A stretch of 64,000 nt of DNA. Source: Solirubrobacterales bacterium (lineage in GTDB: Bacteria > Actinomycetota > Thermoleophilia > Solirubrobacterales > 70-9). How positions within the stretch are numbered: position 1 is the first letter of the stretch; every line of letters begins with the position of its first letter. The notes beneath the pieces were generated by a model. It worked only from the letters and a program-made list of their open reading frames with translations, did not search any database and was not told the origin of the DNA. Made by a program: the position numbers and the translations under genes. The DNA lies in NCBI GenBank assembly GCA_035573435.1, contig DATMZR010000036.1:1-64000 (forward strand). The letters run 5' to 3'. Of the stretch, positions 37,330 through 45,658 are shown one piece after another.

Positions 37330-38271
37330 CTATTCGAGCCAGTACCCCAGGTCAACCCCGAGCAGATCCCGCAGCTCCTCTACCTCTTGCGCGACGAGCG
37401 GCCGGAGCGAGCGCGTTGCGTCGTCCGGGGGAGCCTTCCGGGCGACGAACTTCGTGTTCCACCGCTTGAGCGCGGTTCCCACCCTCACCCGCGTGCTCTG
37501 CGAGGTGATGGTGTGGAGCGCGCCCCGCACCGGCTCCGGTGTGTCCCACAGGAGGCGTCGTAGCGCCCTGCTCCGCACGCGCTTGTTCGGGTTCACGACC
37601 TCGAGCTCGGGCTCGTAGCTCGGGTCCACCCCGAGGAACTCGCAGGTGCCTCGATAGACGTCGCGCGTGCGATCACGAAACTCGTCATAGATGATCACGT
37701 GGACCCGGTCGCGTGCGAACACGTCGAGATACCGCCTCAGCTGTTCGGCGTAGCGGACCGCCGATCTGTAGGAGTGCGGCGGAAAGCCGGGCGGAGTTCC
37801 AGACTGCAGCCGCTCCTCGTCGAGCGCCAGCGCCTGCTCGAAGTCCTCCACCGGCTCGATGCCGACGTGAACGAACTGCGAGTGAAGAGAGGGCAGCATC
37901 TCCAGCGGATTGCGGAGCATCGCGATGATGTCCGCCTCGGGCGAGAACTCCTTGATCTCGCCGGCCGCCTCGGATGAGTACAGGTACCAGACGGAGGCCT
38001 CGCCCAGTCGTCGGCGATCTTGCACCGCGGTGAACAGCTCCAGGTACTCGTCCCGCCGCTGATCGAGCCACTCTTGCCGTTGGGCCGGCCTTGCGCGCCG
38101 ATCCCTTCTCCTGGCGAGTCGCGGGTGCAGATCGCTGCCGAAGTAGTGCCTCTCCTTCGCGGCGGCCATGCCGACCTCTGGGTGCTGGCCCAGATAGTCC
38201 GCCATCGCGGTCGTCCCACACTTCGGCGCGCCGACGATGAAGAAGTCCGGACCTCTCAGCCGCTCCGCCAT
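37330..38271 (-). CDS. PAPS-dependent sulfotransferase
   Basis: 313 residues from ATG 38271. The 5'-phosphosulfate loop is FIVGAPKCGTTAMADYLGQH and the 3'-phosphate motif is AMLRNPLEMLPSLHSQFVHV. VIIYDEFRDRTRDVYRGTCE and FLGVDPSYEPELEVVNPNKR are typical of the heparan N-deacetylase/sulfotransferase-like family. It transfers sulfate from PAPS to a glycan or small acceptor. A second sulfotransferase lies at 62155 next to lyase-like genes. It ends the envelope cluster, facing away from tRNA-Val; 38272-38547 holds no other gene. Confidence 0.85.
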   Translation of the reverse strand: MAERLRGPDFFIVGAPKCGTTAMADYLGQHPEVGMAAAKERHYFGSDLHPRLARRRDRRARPAQRQEWLDQRRDEYLELFTAVQDRRRLGEASVWYLYSSEAAGEIKEFSPEADIIAMLRNPLEMLPSLHSQFVHVGIEPVEDFEQALALDEERLQSGTPPGFPPHSYRSAVRYAEQLRRYLDVFARDRVHVIIYDEFRDRTRDVYRGTCEFLGVDPSYEPELEVVNPNKRVRSRALRRLLWDTPEPVRGALHTITSQSTRVRVGTALKRWNTKFVARKAPPDDATRSLRPLVAQEVEELRDLLGVDLGYWLE

Positions 38272-38547
38272 CGACCACCCGACAATAGACCAGACCGCGG
38301 CTGCCGCCTGGACCCGGGAGGAGCCTGCGTTCCTGGCCGAAGTGGACCGCTTCGCGTCTGGTGGTTTGCCGATCGGGACATCGGGTACCCACAACCTGCC
38401 GCCTCGCCAGTTGGAGGAGATGGCAGGTGGCATCGATCTCCCTTGGAACGCGAGGAGTGGTCCGGGTCCCTCCCCCCTTAGCCCGGTCCGCCCCTCGCGT
38501 TTCACTGTGGCGAGGTCGTGGGGCCTGGGGCTAAACTCCGAAACCCC

Positions 38548-38620
38548 GGGCGCTTAGCTCAGTTGGGAGAGCGCCAGCTCGACAAGCTGGAGGTCGCTGG
38601 TTCGAGCCCAGCAGCGCCCA
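38548..38620 (+). tRNA. tRNA-Val (GAC), with C at position 33
   Basis: Acceptor GGGCGCT/AGCGCCC, D stem GCTC/GAGC, anticodon stem CCAGC/GCTGG around loop TCGACAA, T arm GCTGG TTCGAGC CCAGC, discriminator A. All stems are perfect. The anticodon at 34-36 is GAC, but the base before it is C instead of the almost universal U33. Confidence 0.9.
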
Positions 38621-38674
38621 TGGCGCTTGACTATGCCGGACGGGCGAGTCACTCTGTTAGCAGGAAGGATTGGC

Positions 38675-39031
38675 GTGCAGCAGTTCGAGGCAACTGCGGA
38701 AATGGTCAACGGGGTGCTCGTGGTGGCCGTGCGCGGCGAGCTCGACATCGCCACCAGCCCGCAGGTTCGCAAGCTGCTCGCCGACCTGCCGACGGATCAG
38801 GCGTACCCGGTGGCGATCGATCTCGCGCGATGCGACTTCATCGACTCAACCGGCCTCGCCACGCTGTTGCACGGGGCCAAGCACACGCAAAACGGAGAGC
38901 CTGGGGTGGCCATCGTCAGCCCGCAGGGAGAGGTGCGCCGGGTGCTCGAGCTGACGGCGGTCGACAAGTTGATTCCGGTGTTTGCAAGTCTGGAGGAAGC
39001 GGTGACGGCCATCCAGACCATGGACGCGTAA
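38675..39031 (+). CDS. STAS-domain anti-sigma factor antagonist (RsbV-like)
   Basis: 118 residues from GTG 38675, preceded by AGGAAGG at 6 bases (a TTG at 38627 lies inside the tRNA 3' flank and is rejected). Fold landmarks: VVAVRGELDIATSPQVRKLL, DLARCDFIDSTGLATLLHGA with the phospho-acceptor Ser, and VSPQGEVRRVLELTAVDKLI. It should bind the RsbW-like kinase at 40199 when unphosphorylated. Five bases separate it from the sigma gene, as in rsbV-sigB arrangements. Confidence 0.88.
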   Translation: MQQFEATAEMVNGVLVVAVRGELDIATSPQVRKLLADLPTDQAYPVAIDLARCDFIDSTGLATLLHGAKHTQNGEPGVAIVSPQGEVRRVLELTAVDKLIPVFASLEEAVTAIQTMDA

Positions 39032-39035
39032 CGCG

Positions 39036-39797
39036 TTGAGCAACGAGACCGAGCTGCTCCGCCGCTATACGGAGACTCGCGATCCGGCGCTGAAGGAGCA
39101 GCTGGTTCATCGCTTTCTGCCGCTGGCTCGGTCCCTGGCCCTCCGCTACCGCGGTTCCAGCGAAGACATCGAGGACCTGATCCAGGTCGCCAGCCTGGGG
39201 CTCGTCAAGGCCCTGGACGGGTTCGACCTCGAGCGTGGCACGTCGTTCATCGCCTACGCGGCGCCGACCATCCTGGGCGAGCTGCGCCGCCATTTTCGCG
39301 ATCGGGTCTGGGAGGTGCGCCTCCCCAGAGGGCTCCAGGAGCGAACCATGGCGGTCAACGAGGCAGCGGCAGTGCTCAGCGACGAGCTCGGAGCAAGCCC
39401 CACTGTGTCTCAGATCGCCCAACGCTTGCAGTGGAAGGAGGACGAGGTCTCCGAGGCCCTGCAAGCCGATGAGGCGCGTCGCACGCTGTCGCTGGAGGTG
39501 CCCAGAAGCAGGGAGGAGGTGGGATCCGCGACGATCTTGGAGACGCTGGGCGAGACGGAGCCGGGCTACGACGCGGTGGAGGCTCAACTCGCCGCAGAGG
39601 AGGCGCCGCTCGACGAGCGCGAGCGCCACGTGCTCAGGCTTCGCTTCGAGGAAGACCTGAATCAGTACGAGATCGGGCGTCGCCTCGGGGTCTCCCAGAT
39701 GCAGATCTCGCGAATCATGCGGCGGGCGCTACGCAAGCTGTTGGCGGCCGTGCAGGCGGAGCCCGTCGAAGAGCCCGACACCCGTCCGCCGAGCTGA
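39036..39797 (+). CDS. sigF: RNA polymerase sigma factor, SigB/SigF family
   Basis: 253 residues from a TTG five bases past the STAS stop. Region 2: LLRRYTETRDPALKEQLVHR, DLIQVASLGLVKALDGFDLE, AYAAPTILGELRRHFRD. Region 3: LSDELGASPTVSQIAQRL. Region 4: DERERHVLRLRFEEDLNQYE and IGRRLGVSQMQISRIMRRAL. It is a close paralogue of the sigma factor at 2840 without the ~35-residue N-terminal extension. Flanking STAS, kinase and phosphatase genes make partner-switch control very likely. Confidence 0.92.
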   Translation: MSNETELLRRYTETRDPALKEQLVHRFLPLARSLALRYRGSSEDIEDLIQVASLGLVKALDGFDLERGTSFIAYAAPTILGELRRHFRDRVWEVRLPRGLQERTMAVNEAAAVLSDELGASPTVSQIAQRLQWKEDEVSEALQADEARRTLSLEVPRSREEVGSATILETLGETEPGYDAVEAQLAAEEAPLDERERHVLRLRFEEDLNQYEIGRRLGVSQMQISRIMRRALRKLLAAVQAEPVEEPDTRPPS

Positions 39798-39850
39798 TCG
39801 CCAAGCCCGGCTGAATCGCCTTTGCGCCCGTGTATCGTGGCGTGCTCTGA

Positions 39851-40186
39851 GTGACGCCGCTCGAGATAACAGCGGAGCAGCATCCCGGGCAAACCCGAGT
39901 TGTCCTGATCGGCGAGCTCGACATCGACAGTACCGGCGGCTTCGAGGAGCAACTCGCTGCGTTGGAGGTCGATTCGCCTTCAATCCTCGTGCTCGACCTG
40001 CGACGTGTTGAGTTCGTGGACTCGACTGGGCTTCGAGCGGTGATCGCCGCCGATGAGCGCGCTCGGTCCCAGAGCCGCCGCCTGGCGGTCGTCAGCGGCC
40101 CGAACGCAGTCGCCCGACTGCTCGAGGTGACCCAGCTCGACCAACGCCTGGAGATCGTGGACGACCCTGACGCTGTGAGCGCCTGA
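39851..40186 (+). CDS. STAS-domain anti-sigma factor antagonist, second copy
   Basis: 111 residues from GTG 39851. GQTRVVLIGELDIDSTGGFE, DLRRVEFVDSTGLRAVIAAD (phospho-Ser in DSTGL) and VARLLEVTQLDQRLEIVDDP. The sequence is clearly different from the STAS protein at 38675, so the two may answer to different phosphatases or kinases. A 53-base gap after the sigma gene includes TATCGTGG, a possible promoter. Convergent with the kinase gene, 12 bases between stops. Confidence 0.87.
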   Translation: MTPLEITAEQHPGQTRVVLIGELDIDSTGGFEEQLAALEVDSPSILVLDLRRVEFVDSTGLRAVIAADERARSQSRRLAVVSGPNAVARLLEVTQLDQRLEIVDDPDAVSA

Positions 40187-40198
40187 CGGCGGCCCAGC

Positions 40199-41029
40199 TC
40201 AGCGGGCGCCGAGGACCAGACAGAGCAACTCCCCGTCCTGGGAGCTCTCCACCGAGTGCTGCTCCGTGAGTCGCTCGAGCACCGGGGGTAGGTCCTCCAA
40301 CGCGGAGGCCTGGACAACCCGCGTTGCCCCGCCTTCCGTGAGCGGCCCGAGGCGAACGACCAGCCGGCCGTCCGGACGGTCGATCCCCAGCTGGATCCGG
40401 TCACCGACGATCGCCCGTGGCGCGTGTGCCGCCAAAGCGTCGGTGACCAGCTCCGCCTCGGAGATGCCCTCGAGTGAGAACTCGGCTCGCGCCGCCAGCA
40501 TGGCGATCACGCGGCCGAGCACCGGCGCCGCCAAGGGGCCCGAAGAGACGGTGATGGAGAGCTCGCCGGGGGGCGGAGCGGCTTCACGCCCGTCCCCGTC
40601 CTCGCCAGCGGATAACCCCTCGGTGCCGTTCTCGAACGTGAAGCCCATGCGGACCTCGGTGCCCTCTTCCATGCCGCCAAGAAACTCGACGCGATCGGTC
40701 AACGCGTGGATCAGCGACAACCCAAGGCCCTGCACCTCCAGGCCCGGCTCCGGCACGTTCGGCCGAATACCCACGCCGTCGTCGCGGACGATCACCTCGA
40801 GCTCGCCGGGCCGGACGCACAGGTGAACGTCCATCGGGCCCTCCTTGCCCTCGTAGGCATGCACCACGACGTTGTTGCAGGCCTCGCTCACGGCCGCGTT
40901 GATGTCGAGCAGCCGTGCTTCCCCGAGCCCGAGCACGTCCACAACCCCGGCCAGCGCCCGCCGGACCAGGGCCACGTTCTCGGCTCGGCTGGGCAGCATC
41001 AGACGAAGCTCGCTTTCGGTGCTCGTCAT
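40199..41029 (-). CDS. RsbW-like anti-sigma ATPase/kinase with extra C-terminal half
   Basis: 276 residues, about twice the usual RsbW length. Residues 1-140 are a GHKL ATPase domain: LLDINAAVSEACNNVVVHAY (N box), VIVRDDGVGIRPNVPEPGLE (G1) and GLGLSLIHALTDRVEFLGG (G2). Residues ~155-276 (SITVSSGPLAAPVLGRVIAM, AELVTDALAAHAPRAIVGDR, IQLGIDRPDGRLVVRLGPLT) keep the outline of a second such domain but lack N- and G-box residues, so this half is probably non-catalytic. Expected role: bind and inhibit SigF and phosphorylate the STAS proteins. It follows the phosphatase gene on the same strand, 86 bases apart. Confidence 0.83.
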   Translation of the reverse strand: MTSTESELRLMLPSRAENVALVRRALAGVVDVLGLGEARLLDINAAVSEACNNVVVHAYEGKEGPMDVHLCVRPGELEVIVRDDGVGIRPNVPEPGLEVQGLGLSLIHALTDRVEFLGGMEEGTEVRMGFTFENGTEGLSAGEDGDGREAAPPPGELSITVSSGPLAAPVLGRVIAMLAARAEFSLEGISEAELVTDALAAHAPRAIVGDRIQLGIDRPDGRLVVRLGPLTEGGATRVVQASALEDLPPVLERLTEQHSVESSQDGELLCLVLGAR

Positions 41030-41115
41030 TACATCCTGCATGCGAGAACTACTGGTCAGGTTCGTTCCATGATCCGGCGCTGCGGCCTGCAAAGCTCTGC
41101 CAATCCGAAAATACC

Positions 41116-43635
41116 CTACTGCGCCCCGCCCAAACCCATGTCGGCCGCGCCGGTCGATGCGGCGGGCTTTGCTCGCGACCTGCTCGACCTCCCAATCGCC
41201 GCTGTCCCTGATCGCTGCACGACGACAACGGCGGCATCGTCCTGCGGCGGGCCGGCCAGGAAGGAGTCCAGCGCGGATTCGATCCGGGCGACCGTGTGCG
41301 CCGGATCGCTGACGACGGATACGCAGGCGCACAGGCGCTCCTCGCCGAACCGATCCGCCTCTCCGCGCGCCTCGGTTACACCGTCGGTGTAGAGGACGAG
41401 CTGATCGCCCCGAGACAGCTCCAAGGGCGTGACCGACCACTGGGGCTGGTCCAGTGTCCCGGCCAGAGGCCCAGACTCTCCGACCGAGTCGACCCGTCCC
41501 GCCCGAACGAGCAGCGGCAGGGGGTGCCCGGCCACGAGCAGCGAGGCTCGCGCGGGATCGTCGTCCGTATCGGGGAGCACCAGGACGATCGCGCTGCACA
41601 GCGCCAGGTCCGTCCTGCGCTTGACGCTCTCGTCGAGCATCGAAGCGGCGGCACGGGGGTCGCCCGTCAGCTTGCCCGCGGTGCGGATCGTGTAGCGCGC
41701 CAGGGCCGTCACCGACGCCGCGGCGGCGCCGCGACCGACCACGTCCCCGATCGCAAGCATCCACCCACCCTCGATCTCGAAGGCCTCGTAGAAGTCGCCG
41801 CCGACCTCATTCACCTCGCCGGCGGGCCGGTACAACGTCGCAACCTCGAACCCAGCCATCGACGGCACCTCCGCAGGCAGCAGGCCGCGTTGCAGCACCC
41901 GGGCGACCTCGGCCTGCTCGCCCGCCAGGCGCGCATTCTCCAGGACGATGCCGGCGCGGCGAGCGACCTCGACGGCGAGCCTCAAGTCGTCGTCGTCGAA
42001 CGAGCGTGCCCCCGAGTCGTCGCCGAATACGAGCGTCCCGACCACCTTGGCGCCCGCCGCCATCGGCACCGCGACCGCTGAGCCGGGGTCCTCGCCCTCG
42101 ACGATCTGCGGATCGCCGTCCAATCGCACCGGGTAGCGCTCGGCGAGCTGTTCCCCCGTGGCGACACCCTCCGGATCCCGGTGCGCAAACGCGACCTGTC
42201 GCAGGTCCCCGCTCTCATCCGGAATCCTCACTGAGCACCAGTCGGCGAACTGCGGGACCGCCACCTGCGCCACGGCTTCCACCGTATGCCGGTAATCGAT
42301 CGAGGAACCGAGCAACTCGCCCGCCCGCGCCAGCAGCTGCTGGGCAAGCTCTGAGCGCTTCAGCTCGGTCACGTCCTCGACCGTGGTCACCGCGTACAGA
42401 AGGCGCCCGTCCGGGCCGTTGATCGCCTCCGAGCTGACCACCGCCCAGCGCTCTTCGCCGCTGGCCTTGAGGGTCAGTCGAACCTGCTCGCGCTGCGGCA
42501 GACGGCCCGTTTGCAGCCGCTGGGCGATGCGGTCGCGGTCGAGGCTGGTGCCGTCCTCGCCCCAGACCTCCAACCGTCCCAAGAGCTCGCCCTCCGCGGC
42601 CTCGACGATCTCCCGAGCGCTCGTGAAACCGAGCAGGCGAGCGGCCGCTTCGTTCGCATAGACCAGGTCGCCGCTGGCGTCGTGAACCGTGATCGCCTCG
42701 TTGATCATCGACATCACGGTGTCGAGCCGTCGCTCGACGCTCTCGAGATCCGAGAACAGGCCGGCGTTGTCCAGGGCCAGGCCGATGCGCGTCGCCAAGA
42801 CCTGGGCGAAGTTGACGTCGTCGGCGGTGTAGCGTCGCTTGGACCAGGCGGTGACCAGCGTTACGGTGCCGAGCGTTCGCCCGCGGGCGGTCATCGCCGC
42901 GACGATCGACGATTGTGGTCGCAACGACTTCAGGAACTCGAAGTCGTCGGGGCCCTCCGACATGCGCCGAAGGTCCTCGGTGTCCATGCGAGGCCGGAAG
43001 TGAGCAATTCGGGTCCAGGCCGGCTCCAAGGTCACGAAGCGCTCTGGTACGGATGGCGTTCGGCGCCGCAGCCGGTCCTCGATGTCAGCGGCGTTCGGGA
43101 CCCCCCTGACTCGAACAGCGGCGCGCACGACGCGACCCTCGTTGATCGCGTCGATCATGCACATGTCGGCCGCCTCGGGGACGGTCAGCTCGGTCGCCCG
43201 GCCCAGCGTTTCGGTAAGTGGCAGAGAGCCGTCGGCGAACTCGCTGATCGCATCCAGGAGTCGCAGGCGGCTGGCGTTTCGGCGCCACCTATCGCGCGCT
43301 TGGGCGCCGGCGACCGCGAAGGCCCCGGAGGCGACGATCGCGACCATGCGGATTACGTAGGTGAGACCGTGGTCGTCCTGCCAGAGGGGGCTTGCGGCGC
43401 CGGCCGTGATGGTCACGCCGGCGACCAGCGCCGTCGCCCATGGGCCCGCGAACACCGCGCAGACGAAGGGGGCCATCAGAAACGTGCCCGTGATGACCGG
43501 CGAGGGTCCGAGGATCATGCCCACGGCGATCAGGGCAGCCAGCACGGCGAGGCCCAAGAGGACGCCCCAGCGGTTCCCGCGGCGCGGGCTGGGCCCGCGG
43601 GGGAGAGCGGCTGCAAGAAGCCGCGGACGTTTCAT
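41116..43635 (-). CDS. SpoIIE-type PP2C phosphatase with membrane, GAF and PAS sensor domains
   Basis: 839 residues from ATG 43635. Order: membrane part (VLLGLAVLAALIAVGMILGP, GTFLMAPFVCAVFAGPWATA and more, ~25-115); a GAF domain (~130-300, ending RRYTADDVNFAQVLATRIGL); a PAS domain (VMSMINEAITVHDASGDLVY to LLYAVTTVEDVTELKRSELA, ~315-430); a second GAF (~440-580); and a PP2C/SpoIIE phosphatase (~590-815) with VNEVGGDFYEAFEIEGGWML, AIGDVVGRGAAAA, LVLYTDGVTEARGE and QDDAAVVVVQ as metal-binding motifs. It should dephosphorylate the STAS proteins in response to a membrane or cytoplasmic signal and so free SigF. Confidence 0.9.
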   Translation of the reverse strand: MKRPRLLAAALPRGPSPRRGNRWGVLLGLAVLAALIAVGMILGPSPVITGTFLMAPFVCAVFAGPWATALVAGVTITAGAASPLWQDDHGLTYVIRMVAIVASGAFAVAGAQARDRWRRNASRLRLLDAISEFADGSLPLTETLGRATELTVPEAADMCMIDAINEGRVVRAAVRVRGVPNAADIEDRLRRRTPSVPERFVTLEPAWTRIAHFRPRMDTEDLRRMSEGPDDFEFLKSLRPQSSIVAAMTARGRTLGTVTLVTAWSKRRYTADDVNFAQVLATRIGLALDNAGLFSDLESVERRLDTVMSMINEAITVHDASGDLVYANEAAARLLGFTSAREIVEAAEGELLGRLEVWGEDGTSLDRDRIAQRLQTGRLPQREQVRLTLKASGEERWAVVSSEAINGPDGRLLYAVTTVEDVTELKRSELAQQLLARAGELLGSSIDYRHTVEAVAQVAVPQFADWCSVRIPDESGDLRQVAFAHRDPEGVATGEQLAERYPVRLDGDPQIVEGEDPGSAVAVPMAAGAKVVGTLVFGDDSGARSFDDDDLRLAVEVARRAGIVLENARLAGEQAEVARVLQRGLLPAEVPSMAGFEVATLYRPAGEVNEVGGDFYEAFEIEGGWMLAIGDVVGRGAAAASVTALARYTIRTAGKLTGDPRAAASMLDESVKRRTDLALCSAIVLVLPDTDDDPARASLLVAGHPLPLLVRAGRVDSVGESGPLAGTLDQPQWSVTPLELSRGDQLVLYTDGVTEARGEADRFGEERLCACVSVVSDPAHTVARIESALDSFLAGPPQDDAAVVVVQRSGTAAIGRSSRSRAKPAASTGAADMGLGGAQ

Positions 43636-43727
43636 CGCCCAAGCGTAGTCGCAAGGCGCCCCGGCCCCAAGCCCTGCCGAGTTAACGCTCCTGCCGGCGC
43701 TGACAGCGCGTCTATGCTCGCCGGCCA

Positions 43728-45623
43728 ATGCTCGGGACCTATGCGTCTTTCGTTGTGATCCTCGGCGCCTCCCTCGTCGTCGGGCAGGGGGTATTCGCGA
43801 TTTGCGGAAGACGCGAGTGGTCCTGGCTCGCGCCGGCGGTCGGGCTCGCCGTGGTCACGGCGGTCGCCTGGGGCACCGTGCGGATGCCTGGCGAGGGAGC
43901 GACGGCCCTTGCTGCGATCGCCGTGCTCGTCCTGGCCGCGCTGGCGTACTTGCGAGGACGATGCCGCGGGCTCGGCGACGCAGTGCGCATCGGTGTGCCG
44001 GTCGCCGTCGCGGCGCTGCTGGCCGCTTCGTTGCCGTTCTTCGTCGAGGGGCGCTTTGGCATTCTCGGCACCGGCCTCAACCCCGATATGTCGCAGCACC
44101 TGTTCGCGGCCGACCGCCTCGCGGAGGGGGACGGAGGGAAGCTGCTCAGCCAGGGGTACCCGCTTGGGCCGCATGCCCTCGTCGTGGCGACCGCCAAGGG
44201 GACCGGCGCGAGCCTCGTGCACGCGTTCGACGGGCTAATGCTCGCCATCGCGGTGATCGCCGCGCTCACCCCGCTGGCTCTCTTCGCACGGCTTCCCGGG
44301 TGGCGGCGACTCACCGGCGCCCTGCTCGTGGGGCTTCCGTACATGGTGGCTTCGTACCTGATCCAGGGAGCCTTCAAGGAGACGATGGAGGCGCTGTTCG
44401 TGCTCGCGTTCTCGGTCGGGTTGCACGAGCTCATGCGGGGAAGGCTCACCGTGGACGCCCGCCAAGGCGCTCCGGCGGCCTCGCGGCCTGCGCTGACGGC
44501 CATTCCACTCGCGGCGCTCGCCGTCGGCTGCGTCTATTCCTACAGTTTCCCCGGGCTCCTGTGGCTCGCAGGCACGGCCGGGCTTTGGGCGCTCGTCGAG
44601 CTGCTTCTGGTTTCGTTTCGGGATTCGCCCGCCGCCGCCGTCGTGCTCGCCCGGCGTGCGGCGCCCGCGACCGGGGTCGCGGGCGCTGCCCTGGCTCTGG
44701 CCGTCGCGCCCGAGGTCGGGCGCATGGTCGAATTCGCGAGCTTTGAGACCTTCGATCCCTCGGGCGCCGGGCTGGGCAACCTCTTCAACCCAATCTCGCC
44801 CCTCGAGGCGCTCGGCGTCTGGCCGTCCGGCGACTTCCGCCTCGACCCGGGCGACGGCGCAATGCCGGCCGCCGGCTATTACCTCGGAGGTGCGCTGGCC
44901 CTGGTCGCGCTTGGCTACGGCCTCGCCTGGTGGCTGCGGCGCGGCGAGCGTGCGGTCCCGACGGCGCTCGCCGTGGCGGCGGTGCTGTTCGCCTACGCGA
45001 ACGTCGCGGGCACCCCATACCAGGAGGCGAAATCGATCGTGATCGCCTCCCCGCTGGCAATGCTGATCACCGCCCGGGCGCTGCTGGACAGCGAGCCGCT
45101 GATCGCGATCGGCGGCATCAGGGGGGTGATTGCGCGTCGGGGGGGCGGGCCGTCCGGGACTGCTGCGCGCCTGGCGATGCCCCTTCAGAACGCCCTGGCC
45201 GCCACCTTCCTCGCCGCGGCAGCCGGATGCACTTTGCTCGCGCTCGTCAACGGCCCGGTCGGCCCGGCCACGTACACGCCCGCGCTCACGGAGCTGCGGC
45301 CGGCGCTTGGCACCGCCTCTACCCTGGTGGTTGCTCCCGAGCAGCTGCTTGCCGACGAGCATGGGCGCGACTACATCGTCTGGGAGCTGCGGGGCGGGCG
45401 CGTCTGCGTGGATCAGCTGGGCGCGCCGTCGTCTTCTCCGCCTCCCCACGGGGCCGCGCACGTCATCACGCAGGGCTCGTCAGAAACGCCGCCGTTCACC
45501 CAGCTCGAATTCCATCGTCGCTCGGGCCCCTATGTGCTCTGGCAGCGTCGGCCTCTCCCGCGAGGCCACGGCTCCTGCCCTCTGATCTCGCCGGGTGGGC
45601 GGGCGAATCCGGCCGGCGACTAG
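43728..45623 (+). CDS. Large polytopic membrane protein (GT-C-like)
   Basis: 631 residues with 12 or so hydrophobic helices, such as YASFVVILGASLVVGQGVFA, AVGLAVVTAVAWGTVRMPGE, AVAALLAASLPFFVEGRFGI, AIAVIAALTPLALFARLPGW and IPLAALAVGCVYSYSFPGLL. The early loop LNPDMSQHLFAADRLAEGDG (acidic residues after the first helices) and QGYPLGPHALVVA resemble GT-C glycosyltransferases that use lipid-linked sugars. A C-terminal soluble tail with TEFxxRSGPYVLWQR-like text follows. The assignment to GT-C is inference. It is divergent from the phosphatase gene and 35 bases before thrS. Confidence 0.55.
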   Translation: MLGTYASFVVILGASLVVGQGVFAICGRREWSWLAPAVGLAVVTAVAWGTVRMPGEGATALAAIAVLVLAALAYLRGRCRGLGDAVRIGVPVAVAALLAASLPFFVEGRFGILGTGLNPDMSQHLFAADRLAEGDGGKLLSQGYPLGPHALVVATAKGTGASLVHAFDGLMLAIAVIAALTPLALFARLPGWRRLTGALLVGLPYMVASYLIQGAFKETMEALFVLAFSVGLHELMRGRLTVDARQGAPAASRPALTAIPLAALAVGCVYSYSFPGLLWLAGTAGLWALVELLLVSFRDSPAAAVVLARRAAPATGVAGAALALAVAPEVGRMVEFASFETFDPSGAGLGNLFNPISPLEALGVWPSGDFRLDPGDGAMPAAGYYLGGALALVALGYGLAWWLRRGERAVPTALAVAAVLFAYANVAGTPYQEAKSIVIASPLAMLITARALLDSEPLIAIGGIRGVIARRGGGPSGTAARLAMPLQNALAATFLAAAAGCTLLALVNGPVGPATYTPALTELRPALGTASTLVVAPEQLLADEHGRDYIVWELRGGRVCVDQLGAPSSSPPPHGAAHVITQGSSETPPFTQLEFHRRSGPYVLWQRRPLPRGHGSCPLISPGGRANPAGD

Positions 45624-45658
45624 GCGACCCGCTGGACCGCGGATAGCATGAATCGCCG

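Noticed and set aside
45624-45658. T-box riboswitch before thrS
   Set aside because: The gap is 35 bases, too short for a T-box, and no T-box consensus is visible.
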